Shown piece after piece: positions 1 through 7,429 of a DNA stretch of 64,000 nucleotides. Every line of letters begins with the position of its first letter. Positions within the stretch are counted from its first letter, which is position 1. The notes under the pieces are model-generated. The model was not told the origin of the DNA. It saw only the letters and a list, made by a program, of their open reading frames with translations, and searched no databases. The translations under genes were made by a program, and so were the position numbers. Origin of the DNA: Candidatus Edwardsbacteria bacterium RifOxyA12_full_54_48 (lineage in GTDB: Bacteria; Edwardsbacteria; AC1; EtOH8); NCBI GenBank assembly GCA_001777915.1, contig MFFN01000003.1:174144-238143 (forward strand). The letters run 5' to 3'.

Positions 1-170
1 CTCCCCTTGATCGGCTGGGCCTCGTCTATCAGCATTACCGGAATATCATCCTTGATATTGTAGCCCAGCTTGCAGGACCAGCACAACAGTTTCTGTTCTT
101 GGGGAAGGTACTCCAGCTGGCCCTTGCATTTGGGGCAGGCCAGAATATCCAGCAATTTCTGATCCAACAT
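1..170 (-). CDS. Trm112/YcaR-family small zinc-ribbon protein (3' end cut by window edge)
   Basis: The reading frame runs from an ATG at 170 off the left edge; 56 codons are visible, close to the whole 55-65 residues usual for the family. Four cysteines at residues 12, 15, 30 and 33 (ACPKC and CWSC) form a zinc ribbon, followed by the typical DIPVMLIDEA stretch. Trm112-like proteins are small scaffolds; in bacteria the role is poorly defined. A GGAG ribosome site lies five bases before the start. It follows the hydrogenase operon in the same direction, about 70 bases after hycI, and may only be read through from it. Confidence 0.75.
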   Translation of the reverse strand, partial: MLDQKLLDILACPKCKGQLEYLPQEQKLLCWSCKLGYNIKDDIPVMLIDEAQPIKG

Positions 171-242
171 AATCACTCCATCCTTTACTAGAATTGGGAG
201 GCCGTTATTTATTATACCTTTATTTTTTTTGTAAATCAACCT

Positions 243-767
243 TCAGGGGCGGCCTTCCGGCGGGGCCTTCATCTTATCCAGGATGGCCCGATGCAGAAAG
301 TGGGAGATGGTTTTGACGCTCTCTGCCACCGGCCGGCTCATGGGCACTTCCAGCTGGATCTGCCCGGCCTGGATGCCCAGGGCGATGATCCTGGCCCCGG
401 TTATCTTCTCCAGATAGTCGCCCAAAAAAGACAGCGGCATGGTATGGGTGGAGTGCATCATGGAGTGCATATCCTTATGGTTCAGAAAGGCCACCTCCCC
501 CACCGGCCGCCCCATATCGGCGGCATCTATGAATATCACCAGATCGGGTTTTGTGTTCCTGACCAGGCCGGAAAAATTCTCGGGATTGGTCCCGGCCACC
601 AGCACTTGGGCAAAACTTTCGTGATCGCAGTCCTGTAGCATCATCCGCAGTTCCCGGGCCACCAGCGAGCCGGCGGCATCGTCGCCCATCATCTCGTTGC
701 CGATGCCGAAGATCATCAGCCTGACGGAAGTTTCGACGGCCGAAGCCACCGGATCGGTCCATTCCAT
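243..767 (-). CDS. hycI: HycI-type [NiFe]-hydrogenase maturation endopeptidase
   Basis: Nickel-dependent protease that trims the C-terminal tail of the hydrogenase large subunit once the NiFe site is assembled. The family core GIGNEMMGDDAAG is near the N-terminus (residues 21-33). A second acidic residue follows in IFIDAADMG, and a histidine in MHSTHTMP matches the third nickel ligand known in HycI. Start chosen at the ATG at 767 because GGAG lies six bases upstream; an in-frame ATG at 842 would add 25 residues but has no ribosome site. It is the last gene of the hydrogenase operon. Its substrate is presumably the large subunit at 2357-3544, which retains a HycE-like tail. Confidence 0.88.
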   Translation of the reverse strand: MEWTDPVASAVETSVRLMIFGIGNEMMGDDAAGSLVARELRMMLQDCDHESFAQVLVAGTNPENFSGLVRNTKPDLVIFIDAADMGRPVGEVAFLNHKDMHSMMHSTHTMPLSFLGDYLEKITGARIIALGIQAGQIQLEVPMSRPVAESVKTISHFLHRAILDKMKAPPEGRP

Positions 768-834
768 ATTTCGCTCCAGTAAATAATTCCCGGGGAAACA
801 GCCGGTGCTCCCGAATTGCGCTGACTGATGTTGT

Positions 835-972
835 TCAGGCATCTGGCAGATCAGCTTGACTTAATGGGCTGATAAAATCCGGGCCTTGGTCTTTTTGGTG
901 TATTTCGCGGGGAAAGTTTTCTTCAGGCAATTGGTCATGCATAAAATGGCCGGACACGTAATGCCCGACCAT
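835..972 (-). CDS. Possible 45-residue ORF between the ferredoxin subunit and hycI
   Basis: The roughly 225-base gap between the operon's iron-sulfur subunit and hycI contains an ATG-started frame of 45 codons ending MVGHYV...ADLPDA. No ribosome site precedes it, and no domain, membrane span or metal motif is recognisable. Its stop overlaps the alternative upstream start of hycI. It may be chance. It is recorded because this is the longest gap in an otherwise tightly packed operon. Confidence 0.18.
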   Translation of the reverse strand: MVGHYVSGHFMHDQLPEENFPREIHQKDQGPDFISPLSQADLPDA

Positions 973-992
973 CGTTTAAACCGGCGCCGTAA

Positions 993-1373
993 TTATTTAT
1001 AAACGATCTTCAGCGCTCCGCGGTCGAAGGCGGCATCCTCGAACTCGGTATTCATGTGAATGGCCTTCTTGGGACAGACCTCGGCGCACTGGGCGCAGTG
1101 GGAACAACGGTCCAGGTAGAAGGTCATGGAGAATCTCTTGGAAACCTTGCCGGCCTCATCGGTGGTCTCGGATTCCTTGTGGATCTCCAGAGCCTCGGAG
1201 GGACAGTCCTTGACGCACATCTGGCAGCCGATGCACAGACTGGGGTCCATCACCGGATGGCCCCGAAAGCCCTTGGGCACCCCGATCTTTTGGAAAGGAT
1301 ACTGGACGGTGGCCGGTTTTTTGAACAGGTGCTTTAGCACCTCTGGCAGCATCGCTCCTAATCTTAAACTCAT
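993..1373 (-). CDS. Complex I NuoI-like / HycF-like 2x[4Fe-4S] subunit of membrane hydrogenase
   Basis: Electron-transfer subunit that would pass electrons from ferredoxin to the proximal cluster of the small subunit. It has 126 residues and two ferredoxin motifs, Cys47-50-53-57 (CIGCQMCVKDCP) and Cys90-93-96-100 (CSHCAQCAEVCP). Start set at 1373, where ATGA overlaps the stop of the NuoH-like gene; the longer frame reaching 1436 would run inside that gene. No NADH-binding NuoE/F/G-like subunits are encoded nearby, which favours ferredoxin as the donor. NuoI and the group 4 hydrogenase subunits MbhN/EchF belong to the same family. Confidence 0.87.
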   Translation of the reverse strand: MSLRLGAMLPEVLKHLFKKPATVQYPFQKIGVPKGFRGHPVMDPSLCIGCQMCVKDCPSEALEIHKESETTDEAGKVSKRFSMTFYLDRCSHCAQCAEVCPKKAIHMNTEFEDAAFDRGALKIVYK

Positions 1374-2341
1374 TGCAGATACCCCTTCAAGAATATTACG
1401 ATTACCAGCTGCAGCAGGGCCAGCGGGGCCAGCCATTTCCAGCTGAAGGAAATCATCTGGTCGATCCGGAGCCGGGCGGTCACCGCTCGCATGGCGGACA
1501 AGATGAAGACCACGATCAAGGTCTTGACAATGAACCAGATGAACCCGGGGATCAGCCCTCCCGGGAAGCCGCCCATGAACAGGGCGGCGATCATGCCTGC
1601 GCCCACCACCATCTGGATGTCGGCCAGCAGACGGAACATGGCCAGTTTGCGGCCGGAATATTCGGTAAAGGCGCCGCCCACCACCTCGGTCTCGGCATGA
1701 GGGATGTCGAACGGCACCCTCTCCAGTTTGGCCTGCAAGGTGATCACCGCCACGGCGAAGGCGAAGATGTTGATCAGCAGATGCCAGGGATTGGCCTGAT
1801 AGTAGGCGGCGATCTCAGCCATTCTCCAGCTGCCGGCCATCACCGCCGGGGACAGGATGGCCAGGAACATCGGTACTTCGTAGGCGAACAACAAGGTCAG
1901 CACCCGGACCCCGCCGATGGCGGCGTACATGCTGGCCGAGGCCCAGCCGGCCAGAAAATAGGCGAAGCTGGGAAGCGACAGCAGGTAGGCAATGACGATG
2001 ATATCCCCCTGGAAAGAGGTGGCCGACTGGAAGGTAGGGCTGAAATGCCACACCGGCAGCAGCAGCCCGGCGGTCAGCACCGAGGTCAGGGCCAGTATGG
2101 GAACGGCATTGAACAGCTTTTTATCGGCCTCCTTGGGAACGATATCCTCCTTGGCCATCAGCTTGACGAAGTCGGCGATGGGCTGCAGGATGCCGTGGCT
2201 CCCGGTATGCATGGGGCCCATCCGGTTCTGAAACTTGGCGTATAATTTCCGGTCCACCCACTCCACGAAAGTGGAATATAAGAACAGGAACAGCAGGCCA
2301 GGATAGACCAGCAGATAGAGAAATATTTTCAATATATCCAT
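1370..2341 (-). CDS. NuoH/HycD-like membrane anchor subunit of the hydrogenase
   Basis: 323-residue polytopic protein with about eight membrane spans. The family signature after the first helix is visible (EWVDRKLYAKFQNRMGP, equivalent to the ERK...RxGP segment of NuoH). So is the acidic-rich cytoplasmic loop (ERVPFDIPHAETEVVGG) that in complex I lines the quinone and first proton path. It would anchor the hydrogenase module and couple redox chemistry to ion movement. Overlaps the next gene by four bases and starts 16 bases after the large subunit stop. Confidence 0.88.
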   Translation of the reverse strand: MDILKIFLYLLVYPGLLFLFLYSTFVEWVDRKLYAKFQNRMGPMHTGSHGILQPIADFVKLMAKEDIVPKEADKKLFNAVPILALTSVLTAGLLLPVWHFSPTFQSATSFQGDIIVIAYLLSLPSFAYFLAGWASASMYAAIGGVRVLTLLFAYEVPMFLAILSPAVMAGSWRMAEIAAYYQANPWHLLINIFAFAVAVITLQAKLERVPFDIPHAETEVVGGAFTEYSGRKLAMFRLLADIQMVVGAGMIAALFMGGFPGGLIPGFIWFIVKTLIVVFILSAMRAVTARLRIDQMISFSWKWLAPLALLQLVIVIFLKGYLQ

Positions 2342-2356
2342 CTTTACCTCTTATTA

Positions 2357-3544
2357 TTATAGCTTGATTCCGCGTTTGCGGTAGAAATCTATCCCGTACT
2401 GGCGCAGGGTCTCCCAGTTCCAGACCTTCTGGTTGCCCTTGGGGTCGGTGATGATGGCCATCCGGTCGGTGCATGACAGGCAGGGATCGATGGCCGCCAT
2501 CACGATGGGGATATCGGCCACATAGCCGCCCCGAAGCATGTACAGGGTGGCCGGCCAGTTGGCCAGGGTGGGGGCCCTGACCTTCACCCGATCCGGCTTG
2601 TCGGTGCCGTTGGAGCGGATATAGTGAATGCACTCGCCCCGCTGGGCCTCGGCCCGGCTGACCACCTCGCCCTCGGGAACCTTGCGGGGGGCCTTGACCC
2701 GAATATCTCCCGCCGGAAGGTTATTGAGGATGTATTCGCAGATATTGTAAGATTCCATCAGTTCCTTGGCCCGAACCACCACCCTGGCCAGCACATCCCC
2801 GCCCTCGTCGGTGACGATATTGAAGGGAATATGCTCACCGAAACCGGCATAGGGATCATCCTGGCGGACGTCGAAATCGACCCCGGAAGCCCGGGTGGTA
2901 GGTCCGGCGGCGTTAAGCTCCAGAGCCTTGGCCTTGGGCAATAGGCCTACCCCGGCGATCCTGGCCACCAACGTCGGCTCGGTGGCGCCGATGTTCAGAT
3001 AATACGGGGTCCGGGCCTTGAGGGCGGCGATGCCGTCCAGGACCTTCTTGATCTGCATCTCGTCCAGGTCCCGGCGCACCCCGCCGAAGGTCTGCATGCC
3101 GTAGTTGACCCGGTTGCCCGAGATCATCTCCAGGATGTCCTCAACGATCTCGCGGTCCCGCCAGGTGTACATGAAGAAAGTGTCGAAGCCCACCTCGTGC
3201 CCGGCCACCCCCAGCCATAAAAGATGGGAATGGACCCGCTCCAGCTCGCCCATCAGACAGCGGATGAACAGCCCCCGTTTGGGCGGCTCGATGCCCATCA
3301 ATTTCTCCACCCCCTGGGCGAAGACGGTCATGTGGACGTTGGAGCAGATGCCGCAGACCCTTTCCAGCAGGAAAAGGTCCTGGATATACGTCCGCTCTTC
3401 GCAGCCCTTCTCTATGCCCCGGTGGTTATAGCCCAAGCGGAGATCGGCATCGACCACCGTCTCGCCATCCACCAGGAAGCGGAATGAAGTGGGCTCTTTT
3501 AAAGCCGGATGCTGCGGGCCTACTGGTAATATAAATGTGCTCAT
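2357..3544 (-). CDS. [NiFe]-hydrogenase large subunit, group 4 (NuoD/HycE C-terminal-like)
   Basis: Catalytic subunit, 395 residues. Unlike NuoD of respiratory complex I, it keeps both nickel-ligating pairs: Cys64/Cys67 in RVCGICSNVH and Cys355/Cys358 in DPCLSCTDR. Thirty-four residues follow Arg361; in E. coli HycE the protease HycI cuts at the equivalent Arg-Met bond. The 30-kDa NuoC-like domain that is fused to HycE is here a separate gene overlapping by four bases (ATGA). Expected reaction: 2 H+ + 2 reduced ferredoxin to H2, or the reverse. An Ehr-type complex without nickel is ruled out by the intact cysteines. Confidence 0.93.
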   Translation of the reverse strand: MSTFILPVGPQHPALKEPTSFRFLVDGETVVDADLRLGYNHRGIEKGCEERTYIQDLFLLERVCGICSNVHMTVFAQGVEKLMGIEPPKRGLFIRCLMGELERVHSHLLWLGVAGHEVGFDTFFMYTWRDREIVEDILEMISGNRVNYGMQTFGGVRRDLDEMQIKKVLDGIAALKARTPYYLNIGATEPTLVARIAGVGLLPKAKALELNAAGPTTRASGVDFDVRQDDPYAGFGEHIPFNIVTDEGGDVLARVVVRAKELMESYNICEYILNNLPAGDIRVKAPRKVPEGEVVSRAEAQRGECIHYIRSNGTDKPDRVKVRAPTLANWPATLYMLRGGYVADIPIVMAAIDPCLSCTDRMAIITDPKGNQKVWNWETLRQYGIDFYRKRGIKL

Positions 3545-4002
3545 TCTATGACTCCCTTCTCCCGGTTATAGTGCCAATCCTTACGCAAGGGGTAGATGCC
3601 CTGGGGCCAGTCATCGGGCAGGACCAGCGGGCGCATATCGGGATGGCCTTCAAAATTTATGCCCACCAGATCGTGGACCTCCCTTTCATAGAAAATCGCC
3701 CCGGGATAGACCGCTATGGTTGTGGGCAGCACCGGATTATTTCGATCGGTTTGGAGGCGAAGCATCAGGGCCATGCCGTTCTGGGCGAAGTGATACAGGG
3801 CCTCCAGCTTGTCCCCGGTGTCCCGGCCGGTGATGGTGGACAGATGGTAGAACCCGGCCTTCTCCTTTAGCACCCGGCAGGCCTCCACGGCATCGGCCCG
3901 GTCCACCCATAAGGTCATCCGGCGGGGGAAGGGATTGATCAGCTCTTTGATCTTGCCCTTCAGGTTTTCCTCCAGGATCTTTTTTATTTCCTCAAAGGTC
4001 AT
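3541..4002 (-). CDS. NuoC-like 30-kDa subunit of the hydrogenase
   Basis: 153 residues matching the complex I 30-kDa family. The signature ERE-x-HDLVGI-NFEGHPDMR, followed by LPDDWPQGIYPLRKD, is in the C-terminal third. It is a structural subunit that packs against the large subunit; in HycE and HyfG this domain is fused to the N-terminus of the large subunit. AGGAG lies six bases before the ATG. Upstream, in the gap to the small-subunit gene, lies a perfect five-copy heptanucleotide array. Confidence 0.9.
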   Translation of the reverse strand: MTFEEIKKILEENLKGKIKELINPFPRRMTLWVDRADAVEACRVLKEKAGFYHLSTITGRDTGDKLEALYHFAQNGMALMLRLQTDRNNPVLPTTIAVYPGAIFYEREVHDLVGINFEGHPDMRPLVLPDDWPQGIYPLRKDWHYNREKGVIE

Positions 4003-4011
4003 TTTTATCTC

Positions 4012-4046
4012 CTGTATTCTGTATTCTGTATTCTGTATTCTGTATT
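4012..4046. repeat. Five perfect tandem copies of CTGTATT (AATACAG on the coding strand)
   Basis: Direct reading gives five uninterrupted 7-base units plus a partial sixth (CTG). They lie between the small-subunit gene and the ribosome site of the NuoC-like gene. It is the most regular member of the short-period repeat family found at many places in the window. It is intergenic, so copy-number change would alter spacing in the operon mRNA rather than a protein. Confidence 0.9.
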
Positions 4047-4056
4047 CTGGGAAACG

Positions 4057-4488
4057 TCAGCCGTTCTTCAAAGCGCCCAGCAGCTTGGCCACCCCGTCGA
4101 TGATGGCATCGGGCTTGGCCGCGCAGCCGGGGATATAGGCATTGACCGGGATCACCTGGTCGACCCCCTCCAGCACGCTGTAACAACCCCGGAAAACGTT
4201 TCCGGAGCAGGCGCAGGCGCCCACCGCCACCACAAACTTGGGCTCGGCCATCTGCTCGTAGATCCTCTTCAAGCGGGCGGCCTGCTGCCTGGTCACCGCT
4301 CCGGTGCATACCAGCACGTCGGCGTGGCGGGGGGTGGATTTAAGCAGCGCCCCGAAGCGCTCCAGATCGAACCGGGGCATCAGGGCGGCCAGGGTTTCGA
4401 TGTCGCATCCGTTGCAGGCTCCGCTGTTGAAATGGAGCAGCCAGGGAGATGACACCCGGGACCATTTGACCAGTTTTTCTAAAGCCAT
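4057..4488 (-). CDS. [NiFe]-hydrogenase small subunit, group 4 (NuoB/HycG-like)
   Basis: 143 residues. It carries the proximal [4Fe-4S] cluster that delivers electrons to the NiFe site. Probable ligands are Cys25 and Cys28 (GACNGCDIE), Cys92 (VGAC) and Cys122 (IPGC). The CxxC first pair is the hydrogenase form; NuoB of respiratory complex I has adjacent cysteines at this place. It is a short version lacking the extra clusters of periplasmic hydrogenases, as expected for group 4. Confidence 0.91.
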   Translation of the reverse strand: MALEKLVKWSRVSSPWLLHFNSGACNGCDIETLAALMPRFDLERFGALLKSTPRHADVLVCTGAVTRQQAARLKRIYEQMAEPKFVVAVGACACSGNVFRGCYSVLEGVDQVIPVNAYIPGCAAKPDAIIDGVAKLLGALKNG

Positions 4489-4524
4489 AATTGTATCCTT
4501 AATATTGTAATATTACTTATTCTC

Positions 4525-4592
4525 AACCGCCAAGGCGCTAAGACACAATCACAATTATTTGGCGTCTTGGAGTCTTGGTGGTTCGGTTCACT
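4525..4592. repeat. Degenerate short-word repeat around the small-subunit / NuoA-like gap
   Basis: On the minus strand the gap reads as drifting copies of the words CCACCAAGACTCCAAGACGCCAA and, further on, CTTAGCGCCTTGGCGG. It runs to the stop codon of the NuoA-like gene. Its style (A/C-rich, period about 8-9) matches the other word repeats in the window. No gene or terminator is evident here. Confidence 0.5.
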
Positions 4593-4932
4593 TCAGGATC
4601 AGGGCGATGATGGAGAACCAGATCATCAGCAGATAGAAGATGCCCAGGATGGCGAAGGCCAGCGACCCGCCGGGGATGGTGGCGATCACCAGGGCCGCCA
4701 CGTGCATCATGGTGAAGAACAAGGCGGCATGGAAGAACTGGCGGTAGCCCACCTGAAGCTTTTTCCCCAGGAAATCCTCTCCGCAGGCATACTGGCAGAG
4801 CTTGGCGCCCTCGTCCTTCAGTTTGGGGGCCATCACGTCTCCCAGCTTGTAGATCAGGTAGGAGACCAAAGCGAAGAGGCCGAACCCGATGAACGGGGTG
4901 ATCAGTATATTCCACTGGCTGAAAATTGACAT
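4588..4932 (-). CDS. NuoA-like membrane subunit in the hydrogenase operon
   Basis: 114 residues with three predicted membrane helices (about 10-30, 65-85 and 90-112). Between helices 1 and 2 is the short cytoplasmic loop with CQYACGEDF, corresponding to the loop of NuoA that carries YxCG and, in complex I, reaches the quinone/redox interface. A full three-helix NuoA is a hallmark of complex I and is not part of the usual subunit list of Ech, Hyc or Mbh hydrogenases, which makes its presence here notable. Identification rests on topology, the loop motif and operon position. Confidence 0.75.
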   Translation of the reverse strand: MSIFSQWNILITPFIGFGLFALVSYLIYKLGDVMAPKLKDEGAKLCQYACGEDFLGKKLQVGYRQFFHAALFFTMMHVAALVIATIPGGSLAFAILGIFYLLMIWFSIIALILK

Positions 4933-4965
4933 GTTGATATCCTCGTTTATTTTTGCTTTAATATC

Positions 4966-5021
4966 TTCCCCACGAAAAACACGAAATTTTATTATTAGTT
5001 TATTTCGCGTGTTCAGCGGGT
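4966..5021. repeat. Short A-rich word repeat between NuoK-like and NuoA-like genes
   Basis: The plus strand reads CCCACGAAAAACACGAAATTTT, and its near-complement follows as TTTCGCGTGTTC, giving a loose inverted arrangement. The 96-base gap otherwise holds nothing recognisable. It belongs in style to the dispersed short-period repeats. Confidence 0.4.
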
Positions 5022-5028
5022 AAGGTTC

Positions 5029-5328
5029 CTACCCCTTCAGCCTGGTCAGGCTGCGGACGTCCAGATTCCCGGTGTTCTTATAGGCGTTGATCACCAGGGC
5101 CAGGGCCACCGCCACGATGGAGACCTCGATCACGATGAAGGTGATCACCAGGCTCTGGGAGAAGAAGGTCTCCCCCCGGGCATACCCGGCGGTGATGAAG
5201 GACAGCACCGCCGACTTGGCCATGATCTCCAGGCCGATCAGCAGTTTGATCATGTTGCGGCTGGTCAGCAGGCAGTACAGCCCGATGAAGAACAGCAGGC
5301 CGACGAATATCAGATTGATCATTACCAT
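5029..5328 (-). CDS. NuoK/MrpC-like membrane subunit
   Basis: 99 residues and three transmembrane helices. The second helix contains LIGLEIMAKS, with the buried glutamate conserved in NuoK and MrpC as part of the central proton pathway. It would link the NuoH-like anchor to the antiporter-like subunits. Its start overlaps the end of the NuoJ-like gene by seven bases. Confidence 0.86.
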   Translation of the reverse strand: MVMINLIFVGLLFFIGLYCLLTSRNMIKLLIGLEIMAKSAVLSFITAGYARGETFFSQSLVITFIVIEVSIVAVALALVINAYKNTGNLDVRSLTRLKG

Positions 5329-5855
5329 AGTTTGTGCCCTCCATCCTTGGCTTTTTCGGCCTCTATCTTATCCTGGGCGGTCAGCGGTTTCTCCCGGAAC
5401 AGGGCCAGCACCCCGAACACTCCTCCGAAGATCACCGCGATCTGCCCGATCAGGTCCATGGAGCGGATGCCCCACAGGGTGGCCCCGAAGCTTTTCTCGG
5501 CATTGCCGTATCCGGCCGGAATATTGGAGAACAGCCCCTTCATCACCAGCAGGTCGATGAGGCCGAACAGCACCAGAAACAGCGGGAACAGGTACATCGG
5601 CCAGCGTGATTCCTTCACCGCTTCCTCCGTCTTGGTCAGGGCGATGGTGGAGACGAACAGCACCGTGATCAGCCCGGCCACCACCGACAGTTCGAACACC
5701 GCGGCATAGGGCGAATCCATCCGGTACAGCACCACCGCCAGCACGGCGCTCATGAAGGCCAGGCTCAGGGCCGCCCGCAGCAGGTCCTTGAAGAACACCG
5801 CCATGCAGGCCAGACCGGCCAGCATTATCAGCAGTATAAGATTTATGACATCCAT
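5322..5855 (-). CDS. NuoJ-like membrane subunit
   Basis: 177 residues with about five hydrophobic segments. The segment ELSVVAGLITVLFVSTIAL matches the third-helix region of NuoJ and the related MbhD/MrpB modules. The C-terminal tail is charged (DKIEAEKAKDGG). Position between the NuoN-like and NuoK-like genes fits NuoJ. Whether it is closer to NuoJ or to a fused MbhD-E/MrpB cannot be settled by eye. Confidence 0.78.
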   Translation of the reverse strand: MDVINLILLIMLAGLACMAVFFKDLLRAALSLAFMSAVLAVVLYRMDSPYAAVFELSVVAGLITVLFVSTIALTKTEEAVKESRWPMYLFPLFLVLFGLIDLLVMKGLFSNIPAGYGNAEKSFGATLWGIRSMDLIGQIAVIFGGVFGVLALFREKPLTAQDKIEAEKAKDGGHKLW

Positions 5856-5908
5856 TTTGACTCCAATGTGTATATTTGAAGTTTACAATCGTCTATCAGT
5901 AACCCGAA

Positions 5909-7390
5909 CTATTGCCCGAACATTGAAAACCCGTTGGCCCCGATGGAATTGCTCAGGGCGATCATGCCCGGCTGGATCAGCTTGGCGGTGACCCAGGGGT
6001 AGAACAGGCCCACCAGCAGGCACAGGGCCGCCAGGCAGAAGGTGGCCAGGGCCATGTAGAAAGGCACTTCCTTGACCTTCTCCAAACCGGCCGCCAGCTT
6101 GCCGAAGAAGGCCTTCCGCTGCATCAGCAGGAAGTACCACAGGGTCAGGATGCTGGTGGCTATGGCGATGGCGGCCACCCCGACATGATTGGCCTCCACC
6201 AGGGCCACGATGATCAGCAGCTTGCTCCAGAAACCGTTGAAGGGCGGGATCCCGGCGATGGAGAAGGTCCCGATGGTGGTGGTCAGGCTGGTGATGGGCA
6301 TTTTATGGCCCACCCCGCCCAGCTTGGAGAGGTCCCTGGTGCCGGTGGCGTATTCGGTGGCCCCGGCGTCGAGGAACAGCAGGCTCTTGAAGGTGGCGTG
6401 GTTGAACAGGTGGAACAGGGCCCCCATGATCCCCAGCGGGGTTCCCAGCCCCAGGCCCACCACGATGTAGCCGATCTGGCTGATGGACGAATAGGCCAGC
6501 ATCCGCTTGAAATCGTTCTGGCCCAGGGCGATCAGTGCGCCGATGACCATCGAGGCCACCCCCAGCCAGATCATGGCCTGGGAGACCGAGGCCGGCAGGC
6601 CGAAGATGTCGTACACCACCCGGGTCAGGGCGTAGATGCCGGAGACCTTGATCAGCACCCCGGACAGCATGGCCGAGATGGGCGCCGGGGCCGAGGGATG
6701 GGCATCCGGCAGCCAGGCATGGAACGGCACCATGGCCGCCTTCAGGCCGAAGCCCATCAGGAACAGGGCCAGGCACAGGCCGATCAGCTTTAGGCTCATG
6801 CCGGTTCCCACCATCAGGCCCAGTTCCTTGAAGTTCATGGTGCCGGTCATCAGGTAGATGAAGGACATGGCCAGCAGGATGCCGGTGGTGGCGACTACCG
6901 ACAGCATCAGGTACTTGAAGGCCGCCTCCACCTCGTCGTGCTTCTGGCCGAAGGCCACCAAAGCGTACGAGGCCACCGCCGCCACCTCCAGGAAGACGTA
7001 CATGTTGAACAGATCGACGGTCAGCACCAGCCCGTTCATCCCGGCCACCATCAGCAGGAACAGGGCGTAGTACGATCCCTTGGCCCCGTAATGTTCCATG
7101 TAATTGATGGAATAGATGCAGGCGAACAGCGAGATCAGGCTGATGGTCAAAAGCAGCAGCAGCGAGAAGCCGTCCAGCATCAGGCCGGCCTTGAGGGGCA
7201 GGCCGATGGCCGCGGCATCCCACAGGATGCGGTGCCCGGCCGATATCAGGCGAATCTGGGACAGGCTCAGGGCCAGCAGGGCCGCCATGGTGAGCGTGCC
7301 CAGGATGTCGGGCAGTCCTTTCCACAGCCTGGAGACCAGCGGCATCAGGGCTGCCATGGCCAGGGGTATGACTATGAATAAAAGCAACAT
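5909..7390 (-). CDS. Antiporter-like subunit, NuoN/MrpD/MbhH type
   Basis: 493 residues, about 14 membrane helices. The TM5 glutamate is seen in YVFLEVAAVASYAL, the TM7-TM8 lysines in LKAAMVPFHAWLPDAHPSAP and GVLIKVSGIYAL. These are the charged residues that carry protons in the family, and the HPSAP form is typical of MrpD/MbhH. Third of three antiporter-like genes in the operon. Confidence 0.88.
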   Translation of the reverse strand: MLLLFIVIPLAMAALMPLVSRLWKGLPDILGTLTMAALLALSLSQIRLISAGHRILWDAAAIGLPLKAGLMLDGFSLLLLLTISLISLFACIYSINYMEHYGAKGSYYALFLLMVAGMNGLVLTVDLFNMYVFLEVAAVASYALVAFGQKHDEVEAAFKYLMLSVVATTGILLAMSFIYLMTGTMNFKELGLMVGTGMSLKLIGLCLALFLMGFGLKAAMVPFHAWLPDAHPSAPAPISAMLSGVLIKVSGIYALTRVVYDIFGLPASVSQAMIWLGVASMVIGALIALGQNDFKRMLAYSSISQIGYIVVGLGLGTPLGIMGALFHLFNHATFKSLLFLDAGATEYATGTRDLSKLGGVGHKMPITSLTTTIGTFSIAGIPPFNGFWSKLLIIVALVEANHVGVAAIAIATSILTLWYFLLMQRKAFFGKLAAGLEKVKEVPFYMALATFCLAALCLLVGLFYPWVTAKLIQPGMIALSNSIGANGFSMFGQ

Positions 7391-7429
7391 GTTTACAAGC
7401 TCCGCTATATTATATCAGTTGACGTATTT

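Noticed and set aside
4012-4050. CRISPR-like array
   Set aside because: Units are 7 bases without spacers; it is a simple tandem repeat. No CRISPR repeats or cas genes were found anywhere in the window.
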